Shown: positions 55,701-60,798 of the stretch, piece after piece
Numbering within the stretch: the first letter of the stretch is position 1
Layout: each line of letters starts with the position of its first letter
NCBI GenBank assembly: GCA_964019165.1
Contig: OZ025278.1
Location: 6,088,517 to 6,152,516, forward strand
DNA: 64,000 bases
Direction of reading: 5' to 3'
Origin: Mastigias papua
Lineage: Eukaryota > Cnidaria > Scyphozoa > Rhizostomeae > Mastigiidae
The notes under the pieces: model-generated
Told to the model about the DNA's origin: nothing
Seen by the model: the letters and a program-made list of their open reading frames with translations, nothing else
Databases searched by the model: none
Program-made: the position numbers and the translations under genes

Positions 55701-57732
55701 AACATTCATATGCCTTTATCTGGTGAATACTCTACGAATGCTCCTTAATATTCACTTGTTCAGGCTTTGGCTTACCGTTATATGTTGCTCATTAAAATAA
55801 ATATCAAGATCGAATTTCTTTTTATAATTCAATTTGTTCACTAATAGTTCTACGTAAGGAATATTATGTATTACAGGCTATTTGGTTTTTCAACCCTTTT
55901 TAGCACACGAGTACGGCTAGTAGCCTGAGCAGAATTGTTTTGTAATCCAATTGGTGATGTATTTTACATCTAATCTCATAAATGATCCCTAGGTTATGTA
56001 CATATGCGTAGTAGAATGTTTCGATTATAAATAGGAATTTTTACTGTGCAGAATGATTTTATTTTATATGCCACTATTATTGCCTCAGTTATATAAGTAA
56101 CATAAATAATTCTCTTTTTTTATTTAATTCTAGTATGTAAATTTTGCTGTGCTGCTCTGCGAGGTATATTACCGATTCATTCCAAGCGTTTGGATCTCCA
56201 TGGCAATAGCACTGTTTGAAGGCCTTTTAGGTGGTGCAGTTTATGTTAATGCTTTTTACAGAATAGCAATTCAGGTAATTTTACATATATTGCAACCAGT
56301 CTCTTGCATAATATGCTGCAGGTTTGAATCGAACTGGTTAGTGTATCAGATTTACGAGTGGAATTTCATGAATACTATACAGAACAGATACAGATGCAGA
56401 AAACGAATTAATTTTAAGCCTTGAAAAAGGAAAAAGGAGTCAGTGTTATTTGGTACCGCGACAAATCTCAGCCAGCAGTCACCTTTCCTGAACATCAGGT
56501 TTGGTCACAAAATTGTCACTTTTACAGTAAAGTTTAAGTAGTTCAGATGCATCGTCGGACCAAGCCTCAATATGAACTTACACTTCGAAGACAGCTATAA
56601 AAAAGCAAGCAATAGATTGAGACTACTCAGCAAATTAAGACCATACATGACATCAGATGTTTGCTCTATAAGTCGAAGGTTATACCCTTCAACTGGTTAA
56701 CAGTCGTTTTCTCTACACCACTCGTATATTCGTTTCATGTCTTACAAACTTACAATTCTTCTACCATTATCAAGAAATACAAGCTGAAAAAGAAACCATA
56801 CTAGTATGGAAAACTTCTGTATAGTATTCATGAAATTCCACTTGTAGATCTGTTACATAAACCAGTTCGATTCAAGCCACTCCATGCTCTATAAGTCGAT
56901 GGTTATACCAATTCTTACATACTGAGGTATTTTACATCTCAGTAAAACGCAAACATTGATTAACAGTCCCAACACTCTACACGAGCGAGCATGTCGTATA
57001 ATTGGAAGCCTTAAATCACTCAACAGTAATTCACCAGAATCGATTTTCCGATCAAGGGTATTGCTAACTGTACGAAAATGCATTGAAGGGGACATACGTA
57101 ACAATTTCAGAAACTATTTTGAAATAAATCAACACACAATATCCACCAGAAACAGTGTCACATTATTAAAACTTCCAATCTTGAGACTAGAGTACTTTAG
57201 AGGCTCCTTCTGTTATTCTGAAGCAAAGGTATTCAACGGACTTCCGCGTGATAAAAGGCAGTTAGACACACTGAAATTTAAAGCACACGTTTAATTTGAC
57301 TAATTTCATTTGTCATTAGTTCTCAGTCTTCATTTTTTATCAAACTTAGTTTTCAGCTTATTCAGGTACTTGTCAGGTAGCACATTGACAAAAGAAAATA
57401 TATTTTCTGAAGTGCAATACCTGTGTAAACATTCGTATGTTATCATTGTTATTTCTGGAATATTTTGAATTATTGATTTAATTTTTTAAAAAATTGCTTT
57501 ATTGTCCTCTCTCATGGCTGACCCCCCTGGAAACTTTTTGCCTTCCCTACTACATTTTTACTTTTGTTCTATAGCTAATATGGTATTATAAATTTTCCAG
57601 GTGGAACCCAAATATCGAGAGTTCTCTATGGGTGCGGCAAGTATGGCAGACAGCTCAGGCATCACTGTTGCAGGAATACTCTCAATGCCTTTACACTCAT
57701 ACCTATGCATAAATGCAAGGACACCGAGATAA
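10652..57732 (+). CDS. CLN3: CLN3 (battenin), complete, 16 coding exons over 47 kb
   Basis: Exons: 10652-10760, 11423-11462, 14569-14656, 23632-23676, 24360-24439, 27740-27825, 28264-28336, 28960-28991, 29737-29848, 33602-33690, 35176-35219, 35786-35854, 40592-40647, 42489-42582, 56134-56274, 57601-57732. All introns are GT-AG, all phases fit, and the sum is 1290 nt (429 residues plus TAA; human is 438). Family hallmarks appear in order: [100 protein letters not shown], and the M-X9-G motif at residues 396-406. CLN3 is a polytopic lysosomal/endosomal membrane protein needed for glycerophosphodiester clearance; loss causes juvenile Batten disease in humans. Odd: the C-terminus runs past the Cys of the usual CaaX box. 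One extra small exon in the cytosolic loop is possible. Confidence 0.97.
11423..11462 (+). CDS. CLN3: CLN3 exon 2 (KWRNHVGFW)
   Basis: A 40-nt micro-exon. Acceptor TTTTTATTCCTAG, donor GTGAGA. It reads [14 protein letters not shown] across its joins, matching human HWKNAVGFW at the start of the first transmembrane helix. Phase 1 in, phase 2 out; without it exons 1 and 3 do not join in frame. Confidence 0.92.
11755..12370. repeat. Dispersed repeat R1, copy 2
   Basis: In CLN3 intron 2, same orientation as copy 1 at 2260-2880 and alignable over its whole length. It shares GTATCCAAG at the left, TAGTACACTTTTTCAATC in the middle and GGACATTACATATTTGTC to the right. Non-coding. Confidence 0.7.
12914..13900. 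mobile_element. Non-autonomous pogo/Tigger-like DNA transposon, TA target duplication
   Basis: Starts CAGTATAATCCGGATATAAC and ends GTTATAACGGGATTATACTG, with TA on both sides. Subterminal sequence repeats the word GTACGTTATAACCGA many times in the right third and AGTACGTTATAACC once at the left. CAGT ends, a TA duplication and the -TATAACG- style fit pogo/Tigger families of the Tc1/mariner superfamily. No transposase frame is seen. It lies in CLN3 intron 2. Confidence 0.85.
14569..14656 (+). CDS. CLN3: CLN3 exon 3 (transmembrane helix 1)
   Basis: Acceptor TTTTTTTAG, donor GTTAGG. One base plus 29 codons: [20 protein letters not shown] then LAGHLGRKK. Human reads [21 protein letters not shown]. 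Leaves in phase 0. Confidence 0.96.
14785..18075 (-). mobile_element. Near full-length RTE-like LINE, antisense in CLN3 intron 3
   Basis: The minus strand encodes an apurinic-type endonuclease (IATWNVRSL, ILGISETFW, VLGDFNAKVG, DYILV, GSDHAPVWM) followed by a reverse transcriptase (KGRGTRDGI, IKQGVRQGCILSPILFNMYS, HYADDTVIL with YADD at 15553-15564, and a tail with FECWIYRRVLK). One ORF without an ORF1 is the RTE layout and the endonuclease resembles the BovB/CFDP2 type. Three lesions interrupt it: a TAG near 17019, a TGA at 16061-16063 and a one-base length change in a run of seven A at about 15848-15854. The 5' leader (17756-18075) is shared with the copy at 18660-19410. Confidence 0.88.
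14797..17755 (-). pseudogene. Endonuclease-reverse transcriptase ORF of the RTE-like LINE, three lesions
   Basis: Endonuclease and RT frames run from 17755 to the stop at 14797. The stop near 17019 lies where the family has Trp (TGG to TAG) and the one at 16061 where it has Arg (CGA to TGA, typical of CpG decay). Downstream of the second stop the same frame continues to about 15854, then shifts by one base in the A run. All endonuclease and RT catalytic motifs are otherwise present. A homopolymer read error could explain the third lesion. Confidence 0.85.
18331..18573. repeat. (CATT)n microsatellite
   Basis: Long CATT run with occasional TATC and CCATT interruptions, between two copies of the RTE-like LINE. 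Open frames across it (Ile-His-Ser repeats) are not genes. Confidence 0.95.
18660..19410 (-). mobile_element. Internally deleted copy of the RTE-like LINE
   Basis: Plus coordinates 18690-18790 match the RT C-terminal end of the first element (14.9-15.0 kb). From about 18795 the sequence jumps to the endonuclease N-terminus (KEMYRMNID, ILERYWRIHV) and the 5' leader, matching 17440-18030. The middle 2.4 kb or so is missing. Same orientation as the first copy. Confidence 0.8.
19957..20842. mobile_element. Foldback-type element with 10-11-bp arrays in both arms
   Basis: The left arm starts near AGACAGAACTAGCTAAAAC and continues with CCTAGAAC, CCAGAACGA and similar words to about 20098. The right arm (20756-20840) ends GTTTTGGTTAGTTCTGTCTTT and holds repeats of GTTTTGGCTT. 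The right arm is the reverse complement type of the left. No coding region is recognised between. Class unknown. Confidence 0.6.
20900..23240 (+). mobile_element. CR1/Jockey-group LINE, copy B, decayed
   Basis: Plus-strand fragments in order: KLIPTIVLKSCILELISVLS, then FPSSWKTTHIFPLPQKGDKS, then NNLLSDHHYGFR, AASPVLFILFINDLLSS and SFTDDTYLSS (the YADD site, altered to FTDD), then a decayed C-terminal part to 23160 matching copy A. Many frameshifts and stops. It is split by a MITE at 21427-21845. It lies in sense orientation in CLN3 intron 3 and ends 390 bp before exon 4. Confidence 0.8.
21427..21845. mobile_element. hAT-like MITE, copy 2, nested in LINE copy B
   Basis: Starts CAGGCCTCCCAG, ends CTGGGAGATCTG. 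Flanks are TTTCGTAC and CTTCCTAC, an imperfect 8-bp duplication, which fits hAT. The LINE reading frame (KVLQLSY / YHPVKFPSSWK) resumes directly across it. Related to 6717-7142. Confidence 0.78.
23632..23676 (+). CDS. CLN3: CLN3 exon 4 (first lumenal loop)
   Basis: 45 nt, phase 0 to 0. Acceptor TTTTTGTTTTGCAG, donor GTACAG. DDMTKGYSCNPHSTG; the end matches human DCNSVSTA just before VLLADILP. The loop is shorter than in human and lacks the NQS and NSS glycosylation sequons found there. Confidence 0.88.
24360..24439 (+). CDS. CLN3: CLN3 exon 5 (LLADILPTL)
   Basis: Acceptor TTATTTCAG, donor GTGAGT. 26 codons plus two bases: [20 protein letters not shown] then MQALNY. Nearly identical to human [20 protein letters not shown]. 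Confidence 0.97.
24440..26640. other. CLN3 intron 5, left part, no recognised gene
   Basis: AT-rich. A G run (about 24790-24809) is present. The 25.6-26.5 kb stretch is purine-rich and reads in broken short frames on the plus strand, possibly a very old element. Nothing can be named. Confidence 0.5.
26650..27680 (-). mobile_element. Decayed BovB/RTE-type LINE, RT domain
   Basis: Minus-strand pieces in order: LWNVLREMGIPEHL and NWFSIGKGV (palm), a catalytic site reading YANDTTLIA instead of YADD at about 27435, KELKRRLALGKTALRKLDKI, and the tail RLSYLGHMFRK...RGEKPWTRWMDSIKE. This is the BovB-style RT C-terminal order. Multiple frameshifts. It ends 60 bp before CLN3 exon 6. Confidence 0.82.
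27740..27825 (+). CDS. CLN3: CLN3 exon 6
   Basis: Acceptor TTTTTTCTATAG, donor GTGAGC. LRVALVVLFAIGSFLLVALC then GDVYLAIL, equivalent to human RVLVSGICAAGSFVLVAFS, a transmembrane helix. Phase 2 in, phase 1 out. Confidence 0.93.
28264..28336 (+). CDS. CLN3: CLN3 exon 7 (SSGFGE motif)
   Basis: Acceptor TTATTTTTAG, donor [26 protein letters not shown] then HFHR, very close to human [20 protein letters not shown]. Phase 1 in, phase 2 out. Confidence 0.97.
28960..28991 (+). CDS. CLN3: CLN3 exon 8 (32-nt micro-exon)
   Basis: Acceptor TTTTTGACTTTAG, donor GTAAGT. Encodes [11 protein letters not shown], matching human VISWWSSGTGG. Phase 2 in, phase 1 out. Confidence 0.93.
29074..29384. mobile_element. 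MITE with TTAAGCCTAGTGCACACAGC termini
   Basis: The left end TTAAGCCTAGTGCACACAGC and the right end GCTGTGTGCGTTAGGCTTTA are inverted repeats of about 28 bp with few mismatches. CTGTGTGCG also occurs inside. No open frame. In CLN3 intron 8, 80 bp after exon 8. Confidence 0.8.
29737..29848 (+). CDS. CLN3: CLN3 exon 9
   Basis: Acceptor TTTTGTTTTGAAG, donor GTATGA. GAAGVTSAFAYAGLTSIGVS then PRQSLLIMLIVPVLMAFG, equivalent to human [20 protein letters not shown] and the following helix. Leaves in phase 2. Confidence 0.97.
30080..32650 (+). mobile_element. CR1/Jockey-group LINE, RT region, interrupted by a MITE
   Basis: Plus-strand frames carry YRPMSILQVFSKVTERVVYN, then QFGFRKNHSTAQAV, DLRKAFDTENH, NGVPQGSILGPLL, MYADDTVIIYAS (intact YADD at about 30560), and a C-terminal part to about 31350. 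At least three frame changes. The 3' region is split at 31439-32602 by a TTAA-flanked MITE; the LINE resumes with GCTGAATCTGGTGACTTGTA and an ATT-rich tail to about 32650. Sense orientation in CLN3 intron 9. Confidence 0.85.
31439..32602. mobile_element. TTAA-flanked DNA transposon (piggyBac-like MITE), nested
   Basis: Begins AGGATAAGTGAT after TTAA (31435-31438) and ends ATCACTTGTCCT before TTAA (32603-32606). An inner inverted repeat is long: GTCACGTGACAATGACGTAG at 31583 pairs with its complement near 32450. TTAA duplication fits piggyBac, but no transposase is present. Confidence 0.8.
32660..33600. other. CLN3 intron 9, right part
   Basis: No recognised element or gene; AT-rich intron sequence leading to the exon 10 acceptor. 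Confidence 0.5.
33602..33690 (+). CDS. CLN3: CLN3 exon 10 (start of large cytosolic loop)
   Basis: Acceptor TTTTTCCTATAG, donor GTATAG. YWGFLSPRKELNRGSGQVSR then SFFEKRRDD, aligned to human YFLLLTSPEAQ. The human acidic dileucine sorting signal EEEAESAARQPLI is not visible here. Phase 2 in, phase 1 out. Confidence 0.85.
33898..33939 (+). CDS. CLN3: Possible extra CLN3 exon 10b
   Basis: A 42-nt candidate exon that would enter and leave in phase 1, so its inclusion keeps the frame. It would add DDFVIDFSQLDSEK, an acidic segment, to the cytosolic loop. The donor (AAAAAG then GTAGAG) is fair; the acceptor lacks a pyrimidine tract. It could be a cassette exon or chance. Confidence 0.25.
34465..34776. 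mobile_element. MITE with TAAGCCTRGTTYACACTTGG termini
   Basis: The left end TAAAGCCTGGTTTACACTTGG and the right end CCAAGTGTGAACTAGGCTTA are inverted repeats. The word CAGCGAC/GTCGCTGG recurs in both orientations inside. Same general type as 29074-29384 but different sequence. CLN3 intron 10. Confidence 0.8.
35176..35219 (+). CDS. CLN3: CLN3 exon 11
   Basis: Acceptor TGTTTGTCTACAG, donor GTACGT. ATASFTIRQKLQLMK, equivalent to human SSLSLRERWTVFK just before the next helix. Phase 1 in, phase 0 out. Confidence 0.88.
35786..35854 (+). CDS. CLN3: CLN3 exon 12 (EYLINQGL)
   Basis: Acceptor TTTTTGTTATAG, donor GTAGGT. 23 codons, phase 0 to 0: [20 protein letters not shown] then QGL. Human reads YIVPLVVVYFAEYFINQGL. 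Confidence 0.97.
35855..37089. other. CLN3 intron 12, left part
   Basis: No gene or element recognised. AT-rich intron sequence. Confidence 0.5.
37090..38310 (+). mobile_element. CR1/Jockey-group LINE, copy C, heavily decayed
   Basis: Alignable by eye to copy B: the DNA for ETIIN(K)Q...FLEINNLLS at 37107-37170 matches 21978-22040, the stretch after CCAATGATCTGATAAATGTGG at 37620 matches 22484, and the C-terminal part from 37795 to 38310 follows copy A and B. Internal deletions and stops throughout. An 8-bp CAGCCCTT repeat (about five units) has grown at 37728-37760 inside it. Confidence 0.7.
38311..40590. other. CLN3 intron 12, right part
   Basis: No gene recognised. At 38668-38697 there is one copy of the Penelope-like terminal motif GTAGTACCAACAGACT seen also at 42160 and 63000. 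The rest is pyrimidine-rich plus-strand sequence without a recognisable protein. Confidence 0.5.
40592..40647 (+). CDS. CLN3: CLN3 exon 13
   Basis: Acceptor CTTCCTTTTGCAG, donor GTCAGT. FELLYYPSSTMSHAEQYR plus a split Trp codon. Human reads FELLFFWNTSLSHAQQYRW. Leaves in phase 2. Confidence 0.95.
40721..40808. repeat. 22-bp minisatellite, 4 units
   Basis: Four tandem copies of CAATTGAGCATCGTTC followed by AATTTT, the last with one change (CATTG). Starts 74 bp after the exon 13 donor. CAATTG is itself palindromic. Confidence 0.93.
41062..41432. mobile_element. MITE with CAGTAAATCCCCGCAT ends and TA duplication
   Basis: Starts CAGTAAATCCCCGCATATAAG after TA and ends GTGCGGGGATTTACTA before TA. 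The inside has repeated GGTTCTTATTTAAA and AAATAAGAACC words in both orientations, so most of the element is foldback. A second partial right end (GCGGGGATTTACTCTA) sits at 41445-41460. CLN3 intron 13. Confidence 0.8.
41530..42190 (+). mobile_element. Penelope-like element, C-terminal GIY-YIG region fragment
   Basis: The plus strand reads NYDSAIGQHLITNPECAKTY, then TDNNF and a frame change. It matches the minus-strand fragment at 62417-62612 (SAIGQHLLTNPECAKTY). After a nested LINE (41664-42028) it continues with the DNA for the end of the same domain (LCKQKEFV...LF), then the terminal part ending in TAGTGAAGTCCTGTAGTACC. GIY-YIG endonuclease at the C-terminus is a Penelope-like hallmark. Confidence 0.8.
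41664..42028 (+). mobile_element. 5'-truncated LINE 3' end nested in the Penelope-like fragment
   Basis: It encodes the very end of a non-LTR polyprotein, FSYRGAKLWNGLSAESKQAT then SLYSFKKTI and a stop, followed by a 3' UTR and a (TGAAAA)n-type tail. Flanked by the direct repeat AGTTAA (41658-41663 and 42029-42034). Confidence 0.85.
42489..42582 (+). CDS. CLN3: CLN3 exon 14
   Basis: Acceptor CCTGCTTTAG, donor GTTTGT. LQFCYQFGVLISRSSVNIIK then IEKIELLAALQ; human reads [20 protein letters not shown]. Leaves in phase 0. The next intron, 13.6 kb, is the longest in the gene. Confidence 0.94.
42583..45770. other. CLN3 intron 14, left part
   Basis: No gene recognised. Contains an ATG/AAT-rich microsatellite at about 43293-43415 and a MITE at 43917-44254. 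The remaining sequence is plain AT-rich intron. Confidence 0.5.
43917..44254. mobile_element. Probable MITE, TATGGTAAAAACCCACAC ends
   Basis: The left end TATGGTAAAAACCCACACAT and the right end GTGTACGGCGGGTTTTTGAT form imperfect inverted repeats of about 28 bp. No coding potential. Confidence 0.45.
45772..46205. repeat. 30-bp minisatellite, about 14 units
   Basis: Unit: TCACATGATATCAAGCAGAA plus TCGAATTGAA, with G/A variants at two positions. The unit is a multiple of three and lacks stops in several frames, so long frames arise on both strands (a decapeptide like ESHDIKQNRI on the plus strand). It contains the palindrome TGATATCA in most units. In CLN3 intron 14. Confidence 0.97.
46210..47680. 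other. CLN3 intron 14, middle part
   Basis: No gene recognised. A one-sided sequence at 47420-47460 (ACCGTCAAATACCCCCGTAA...) resembles a DNA-transposon end but has no partner that I can find. Confidence 0.45.
47684..48013. mobile_element. MITE with CCGTAAATCCTCGAAT / GGGGATTTACTG ends
   Basis: Starts CCGTAAATCC after TA and ends GGGGATTTACTG before TA. The ends match those of 41062-41432 in their outer 10 bp (CAGTAAATCC type), so both probably use the same transposase. Interior differs, with C-rich runs near 47770 and 47920. Confidence 0.7.
48150..48600 (-). mobile_element. LINE C-terminal fragment, cnidarian-style family
   Basis: The minus strand encodes FQRASHSCFKFLLKRNNSVS, then YSLRSGSSLQLP and THGVESVSFLGQQLWNALPE. 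One TAA follows LPENVK, after which the same frame goes on with LENLAIFKQKTRNWKG and ends near 48150. This is the C-terminal region of a non-LTR polyprotein; the RT domain is absent. Confidence 0.8.
48601..52320. other. CLN3 intron 14, right-middle part
   Basis: No host gene recognised. 49.4-49.8 kb is pyrimidine-rich with short frames on the plus strand. A C-rich run lies at 52106-52130. A small element candidate sits at 50412-50580. Confidence 0.45.
50412..50580. mobile_element. Possible short MITE, GGCCCGTAGCCAAGGGGGG ends
   Basis: The left CAGGCCCGTAGCCAAGGGGG and the right CCCCCCTTGTGAATTCAAGC followed by TGGCTAGGGACT can pair imperfectly. The G/C-rich inside is unlike the neighbourhood. 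No clear duplication. Confidence 0.35.
52325..52890. repeat. Higher-order tandem repeat, 143-bp period of about 36-bp subunits
   Basis: Subunits of about 36 bp share CATTGTAAATAGTGTTGTAT or CGTTGTACATAGTGTTGTAT. Four subunits form a 143-bp block: AGGCATAACG at 52401 and 52544 and AGGCAGTACG at 52687 mark three block starts. Edges are degenerate. Reading frames through it on both strands are repeat artefacts. Confidence 0.85.
52900..56130. other. CLN3 intron 14, right part
   Basis: No host gene recognised. Apart from the LINE scrap at 55314-55470 this is AT-rich intron sequence with short frames. Confidence 0.5.
55314..55470 (+). mobile_element. LINE RT C-terminal scrap
   Basis: The plus strand reads LNKLAPEYLSGCLSKLSDYH then a short Leu/Lys-rich run, like the KxLxxLAPxYLS segment near the end of many non-LTR polyproteins. 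Too short to classify. Confidence 0.5.
56134..56274 (+). CDS. CLN3: CLN3 exon 15 ([11 protein letters not shown])
   Basis: Acceptor TTTATTTAATTCTAG, donor GTAATT. 47 codons, phase 0 to 0, ending [20 protein letters not shown] then RIAIQ. This is the most conserved CLN3 block (human [20 protein letters not shown]). Confidence 0.98.
56318..56880. repeat. Inverted pair 56318-56395 / 56806-56880
   Basis: GAATCGAACTGGTT...GTGGAATTTCATGAATACTA and onward at 56318-56395 reappears as its reverse complement at 56806-56880 with a few mismatches. The left arm starts 44 bp after the exon 15 donor, the right arm inside the LINE interruption. Confidence 0.8.
56570..57297 (+). mobile_element. CR1/Jockey-group LINE C-terminus with internal duplication
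   Basis: In CLN3 intron 15. The part at 56570-56680 reads LHFEDSYKKASNRLRLLSKL then RPYMTSDVCS; the polyprotein resumes at about 56886 with YKSMVIPILTY, then LHERACRIIGSLKSLNSNSP, HTISTRNSVTLLKLPILRLE and ends at FKAHV and a TAA at 57292. Between them lies a 200-bp block bounded by two copies of GCTCTATAAGTCGA(A/T)GGTTA. Confidence 0.78.
57601..57732 (+). CDS. CLN3: CLN3 exon 16 and stop
   Basis: Acceptor AATTTTCCAG. VEPKYREFSMGAASMADSSG then ITVAGILSMPLHSYLCINARTPR and TAA. It keeps the M-X9-G motif (MGAASMADSSG). Human ends HDFLCQLS with a farnesylated CaaX; here seven residues follow the equivalent Cys, so no terminal CaaX is present. Confidence 0.96.
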   Translation: MEPKYREFSMGAASMADSSGITVAGILSMPLHSYLCINARTPR

Positions 57733-57960
57733 TGATAGCAATAATTATTGTTATGATTTGTGTATTTATTCTGTAGGTGTGTGTTTAATTATTACATTGT
57801 TTCTACCATATCTATACACTTATGTCCCTCTTAGTAAAGATCTACATCGTATTAAATGACAAATCACAAGGTACATCATTTTATAAGCAACATTTTATAT
57901 AGAACGAGATCAAGATTAAAAACAATTATTATTGGATAAATTAAGCAAAACTGTTTCGAT

Positions 57961-57971
57961 AATAAAATAAA
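57961..57971 (+). other. CLN3 polyadenylation signals
   Basis: Two overlapping AATAAA hexamers about 230 bp after the CLN3 stop, giving a short 3' UTR. Confidence 0.6.
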
Positions 57972-58289
57972 ATGCCACAGTTTAATTATATATTGGTGGC
58001 AGTTTGCCTGGCTGCCAACATTTTTTCAGCAAAGTTTTGTCTGTTTTCATCGTGCATTCACCAATGCAGACAACACTTCTCGTACGATCAACTCATTTCC
58101 CAAAATACTGCCTTTTACATTTGCTTACAGTCCCTGTAAGTTATTCTCGGTTCCAAATCTTTTTCTTATGTCCCATTTAGGTCCGTTATTCTCCCACCTA
58201 AATGTGCAATGATAACTGGTACAACCGTTACTGTATAACGGTCTCGATGTTCTCTTGATTCTAATCAAATTGCTTCGTGTTGCAGTTGT

Positions 58290-58400
58290 TGTTTCACAAT
58301 CATACGAAAAAGCACAGATATTCACTAGCATAAGTGAAGTGCTTTTTCGTGTTAAGAAATTAACGCTAAACGTCGGATATGGACCGAAAGATTAAACTGA
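58290..58400 (-). mobile_element. Decayed Penelope-like terminal segment
   Basis: The minus strand carries TTTCGGTCCATATCCGACGTTT and later GTGCTTTTTCGTATGA, which match in order the minus-strand sequence around the ribozyme at 62220-62320 (TTTCGGTCGTTATCCGACGTTT ... CGCTTTTTCGTGCTATA). The ribozyme core itself is lost here. Confidence 0.6.
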
Positions 58401-59949
58401 AGTATTAGGCCCATCCCAGATTTAACATGAAATCGGGGCCAAGCTTGATGCTTTTAGTCCATCAATAGTCAATGAATGCCGAAGACATATCTATGGTTGC
58501 CTATGCTGATATACATTGATCAACTAACTAGAAATGGCTGGATGCCCATTGGCTACGCCATGTCGCCAATCGGACACAGTATTCCTATCACGTGAACTGA
58601 CCAGTATCTAGCTTTACATTCGGACGAAAATTATCTTTCAGTAGGCTAAGGATTGTTTCCATTTTTGACGCGATAGTGAAGGTTCCTAATTTTTGATAGA
58701 CTATTCAAGCATTACTACAAATTCAAACTCAGCACAAAAGTGGAAATGATGTTGAGGTTATGTCATAGGATGTTAACATTTCGCCTACCCTAAATATTAA
58801 TTCTCTCGCACTAATTCACTGTGGTCAAGAACTCGGCAAAGTTTACCCAAAACCATCGTCAATTTCACTATAAAGCACCTTAATAACGAGACTTTCACGA
58901 ATGGTTTATATCTCAATCGCAATCTTCCTCTCCTCTCTAGGAAATGAATATTTGCACCATATAGTGTTAAGCTGCAAAGTTATCTTGATCATACAAGATA
59001 TGGTTTGAGACATGATTCGGTTTCTTTATATCTTTCGGGGAATCCTTCACAATTGACCGAAAGATTTATCTTTGCTGGCATGACTTTATTTCCATTACCT
59101 AGTTTGAAAACTGAAGGTGCATTTATATCTTATATTTAATAAAAATCACGTCAACGTTTTATTGTCGAACTTACAGTTGATTTTGAGATTAATCGTGTTC
59201 AAACAATGACTATAAGCAAAATAAATGCAGGCTACTTGATCTTTATCGTCATCACATAGCGAAGTGAAATTTGTAAATGTGTCAATGAGCACTTTAGTTA
59301 TCCTTGATTGATTTTTGACTCGTAAACAAGGGATCGAATGATACAGTTTTACAGACTTCTAATCATGACTCTTCCATTGTTGTTTATTGGCTATTTTATT
59401 TTTGTCACTATCGTCTACAAATGCTTAAACATTCAATTTTGCACTGCCTGTTATTAGAGAGGTGTATGATTTTAGCTTATCAAATGAAGATGTTTAGAAA
59501 GCTGTTATTATCAGTTGTCATTCGTATGTGTATACTGGTGAATGTGTTCAGTAAGTAATATTGCTGCTATCAATCAAAGATGGCAGATACACAGGCTCTT
59601 GTACCTTACCGCTACGTTTATTACAAGTTGCAGTTGATTGACAGTGTTAGTTTTTAGACGAATTTTATATAATGCACTAGCTATGCTTATCGTTGAATAT
59701 GGGTTGCAATGTAACGAATGATATTTTTGCATCACATATATTCGTTTGTTTGTTGACTTCTTTGTTGTTGATGTAAGCTTGAATTTTGAAATGCGGCGGG
59801 AAAATCATGATCAGTGATTTCTAGTGAGTTCGTAATATTTTGAATTTTGCTTGACCATGCATGTTGGAATTTTGTTTTTAACATAAAACAGAAAATACAA
59901 GGTTGAGTGGTCAGTGAATTTCACAGATATTATGAGCCTTTTTATCCTA
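58401..59949. other. CLN3 downstream flank
   Basis: No gene or clear element recognised in this AT-rich stretch. Confidence 0.5.
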
Positions 59950-60207
59950 GGGTAAAAAGGTAAAGGCTAGTCCCATATACAATTACGTACGCTGGGGAGT
60001 GCCTGATAGAGAGAACACTTATCCCTAGCCATCAACATAGTGAGGTAGGGTAACGAGTTCCTTTCCTCGCCGACTTTAACCTCCCCAGTGTTGCCACCAG
60101 GTACCTATTTGCTGTTGGGTGGATAGTGGGCGAGCATCCCAACTATAATTCGAGAGTTCAGCTCGAACCATCGATGTTTTGTTTAGCAGTCAAGTGCTCT
60201 ATAAAAC
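59950..60207 (-). mobile_element. tRNA-derived SINE
   Basis: On the minus strand a box A-like TATAGAGCACTTGACTG (60204-60188) is followed by a box B GGTTCGAGCT (60169-60160), then a body with GGTACCTGGTGGCAACACTG and GGCTAGGGATAAGTGTTC and an end near CCTTTACCTTTTTACCC. Box A/B spacing fits a polymerase III type 2 promoter. The body is compact and richer in G and C than its surroundings. Confidence 0.75.
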
Positions 60208-60639
60208 CCATCTTTAATGTGGAATATGTTTCGTGAGAAAAATGTTCAATATGATCTACGATCAAAGAATGGGTGAATGTTGCCTCAAACTAACACCATT
60301 AGATATGGAAATGATAGTATAGTCTTTCGAGGCAGCATCTTACGGAACTACCTTCCGAATATCAATAAAAGCAAAACCTCCGTCTGCTCTTGTAAGAAAA
60401 GTATAAAAAGTTGGAGTGGAGAGGACTGAAACTGCAAAATTTGTAGAAATTGAAAACATATTCACCGTGCAATCTTTCGTTCTCTCTTTAAAAAATGTCC
60501 TTGTTTTTCTTAAATAATTTTTTTGTGTTTTAAAGTATGTTGCTGCAAATAGTTGGTCTTAATAATTTTCATGTATAAAAGCAATCTTAAAACCAACTTT
60601 AAACAATGTCATATTATTATATATAGGGTCAACATCGGT

Positions 60640-60798
60640 TTAGGCTATATTTACACGGGAACTTCGTAACGGTTCTCCGTTTGGAACCATTCTTCGTAGG
60701 TACTGATGGACTTTCCGTTTACATGATGCCTGGAATCGCTCTGTGCAGAACCGTTCTCCATGCGTTCAAAACTGGACCGTTCCGAATTTATAGCCTAA
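60640..60798. mobile_element. Short MITE, TTAGGCTATA ends
   Basis: Left TTAGGCTATATTTACACGGG, right end CGAATTTATAGCCTAA. Words AACCGTTCTCC and GGAACGGT-type repeats occur inside in both orientations. The G/C-richer stretch continues for about 130 bp beyond the right end. Confidence 0.55.
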
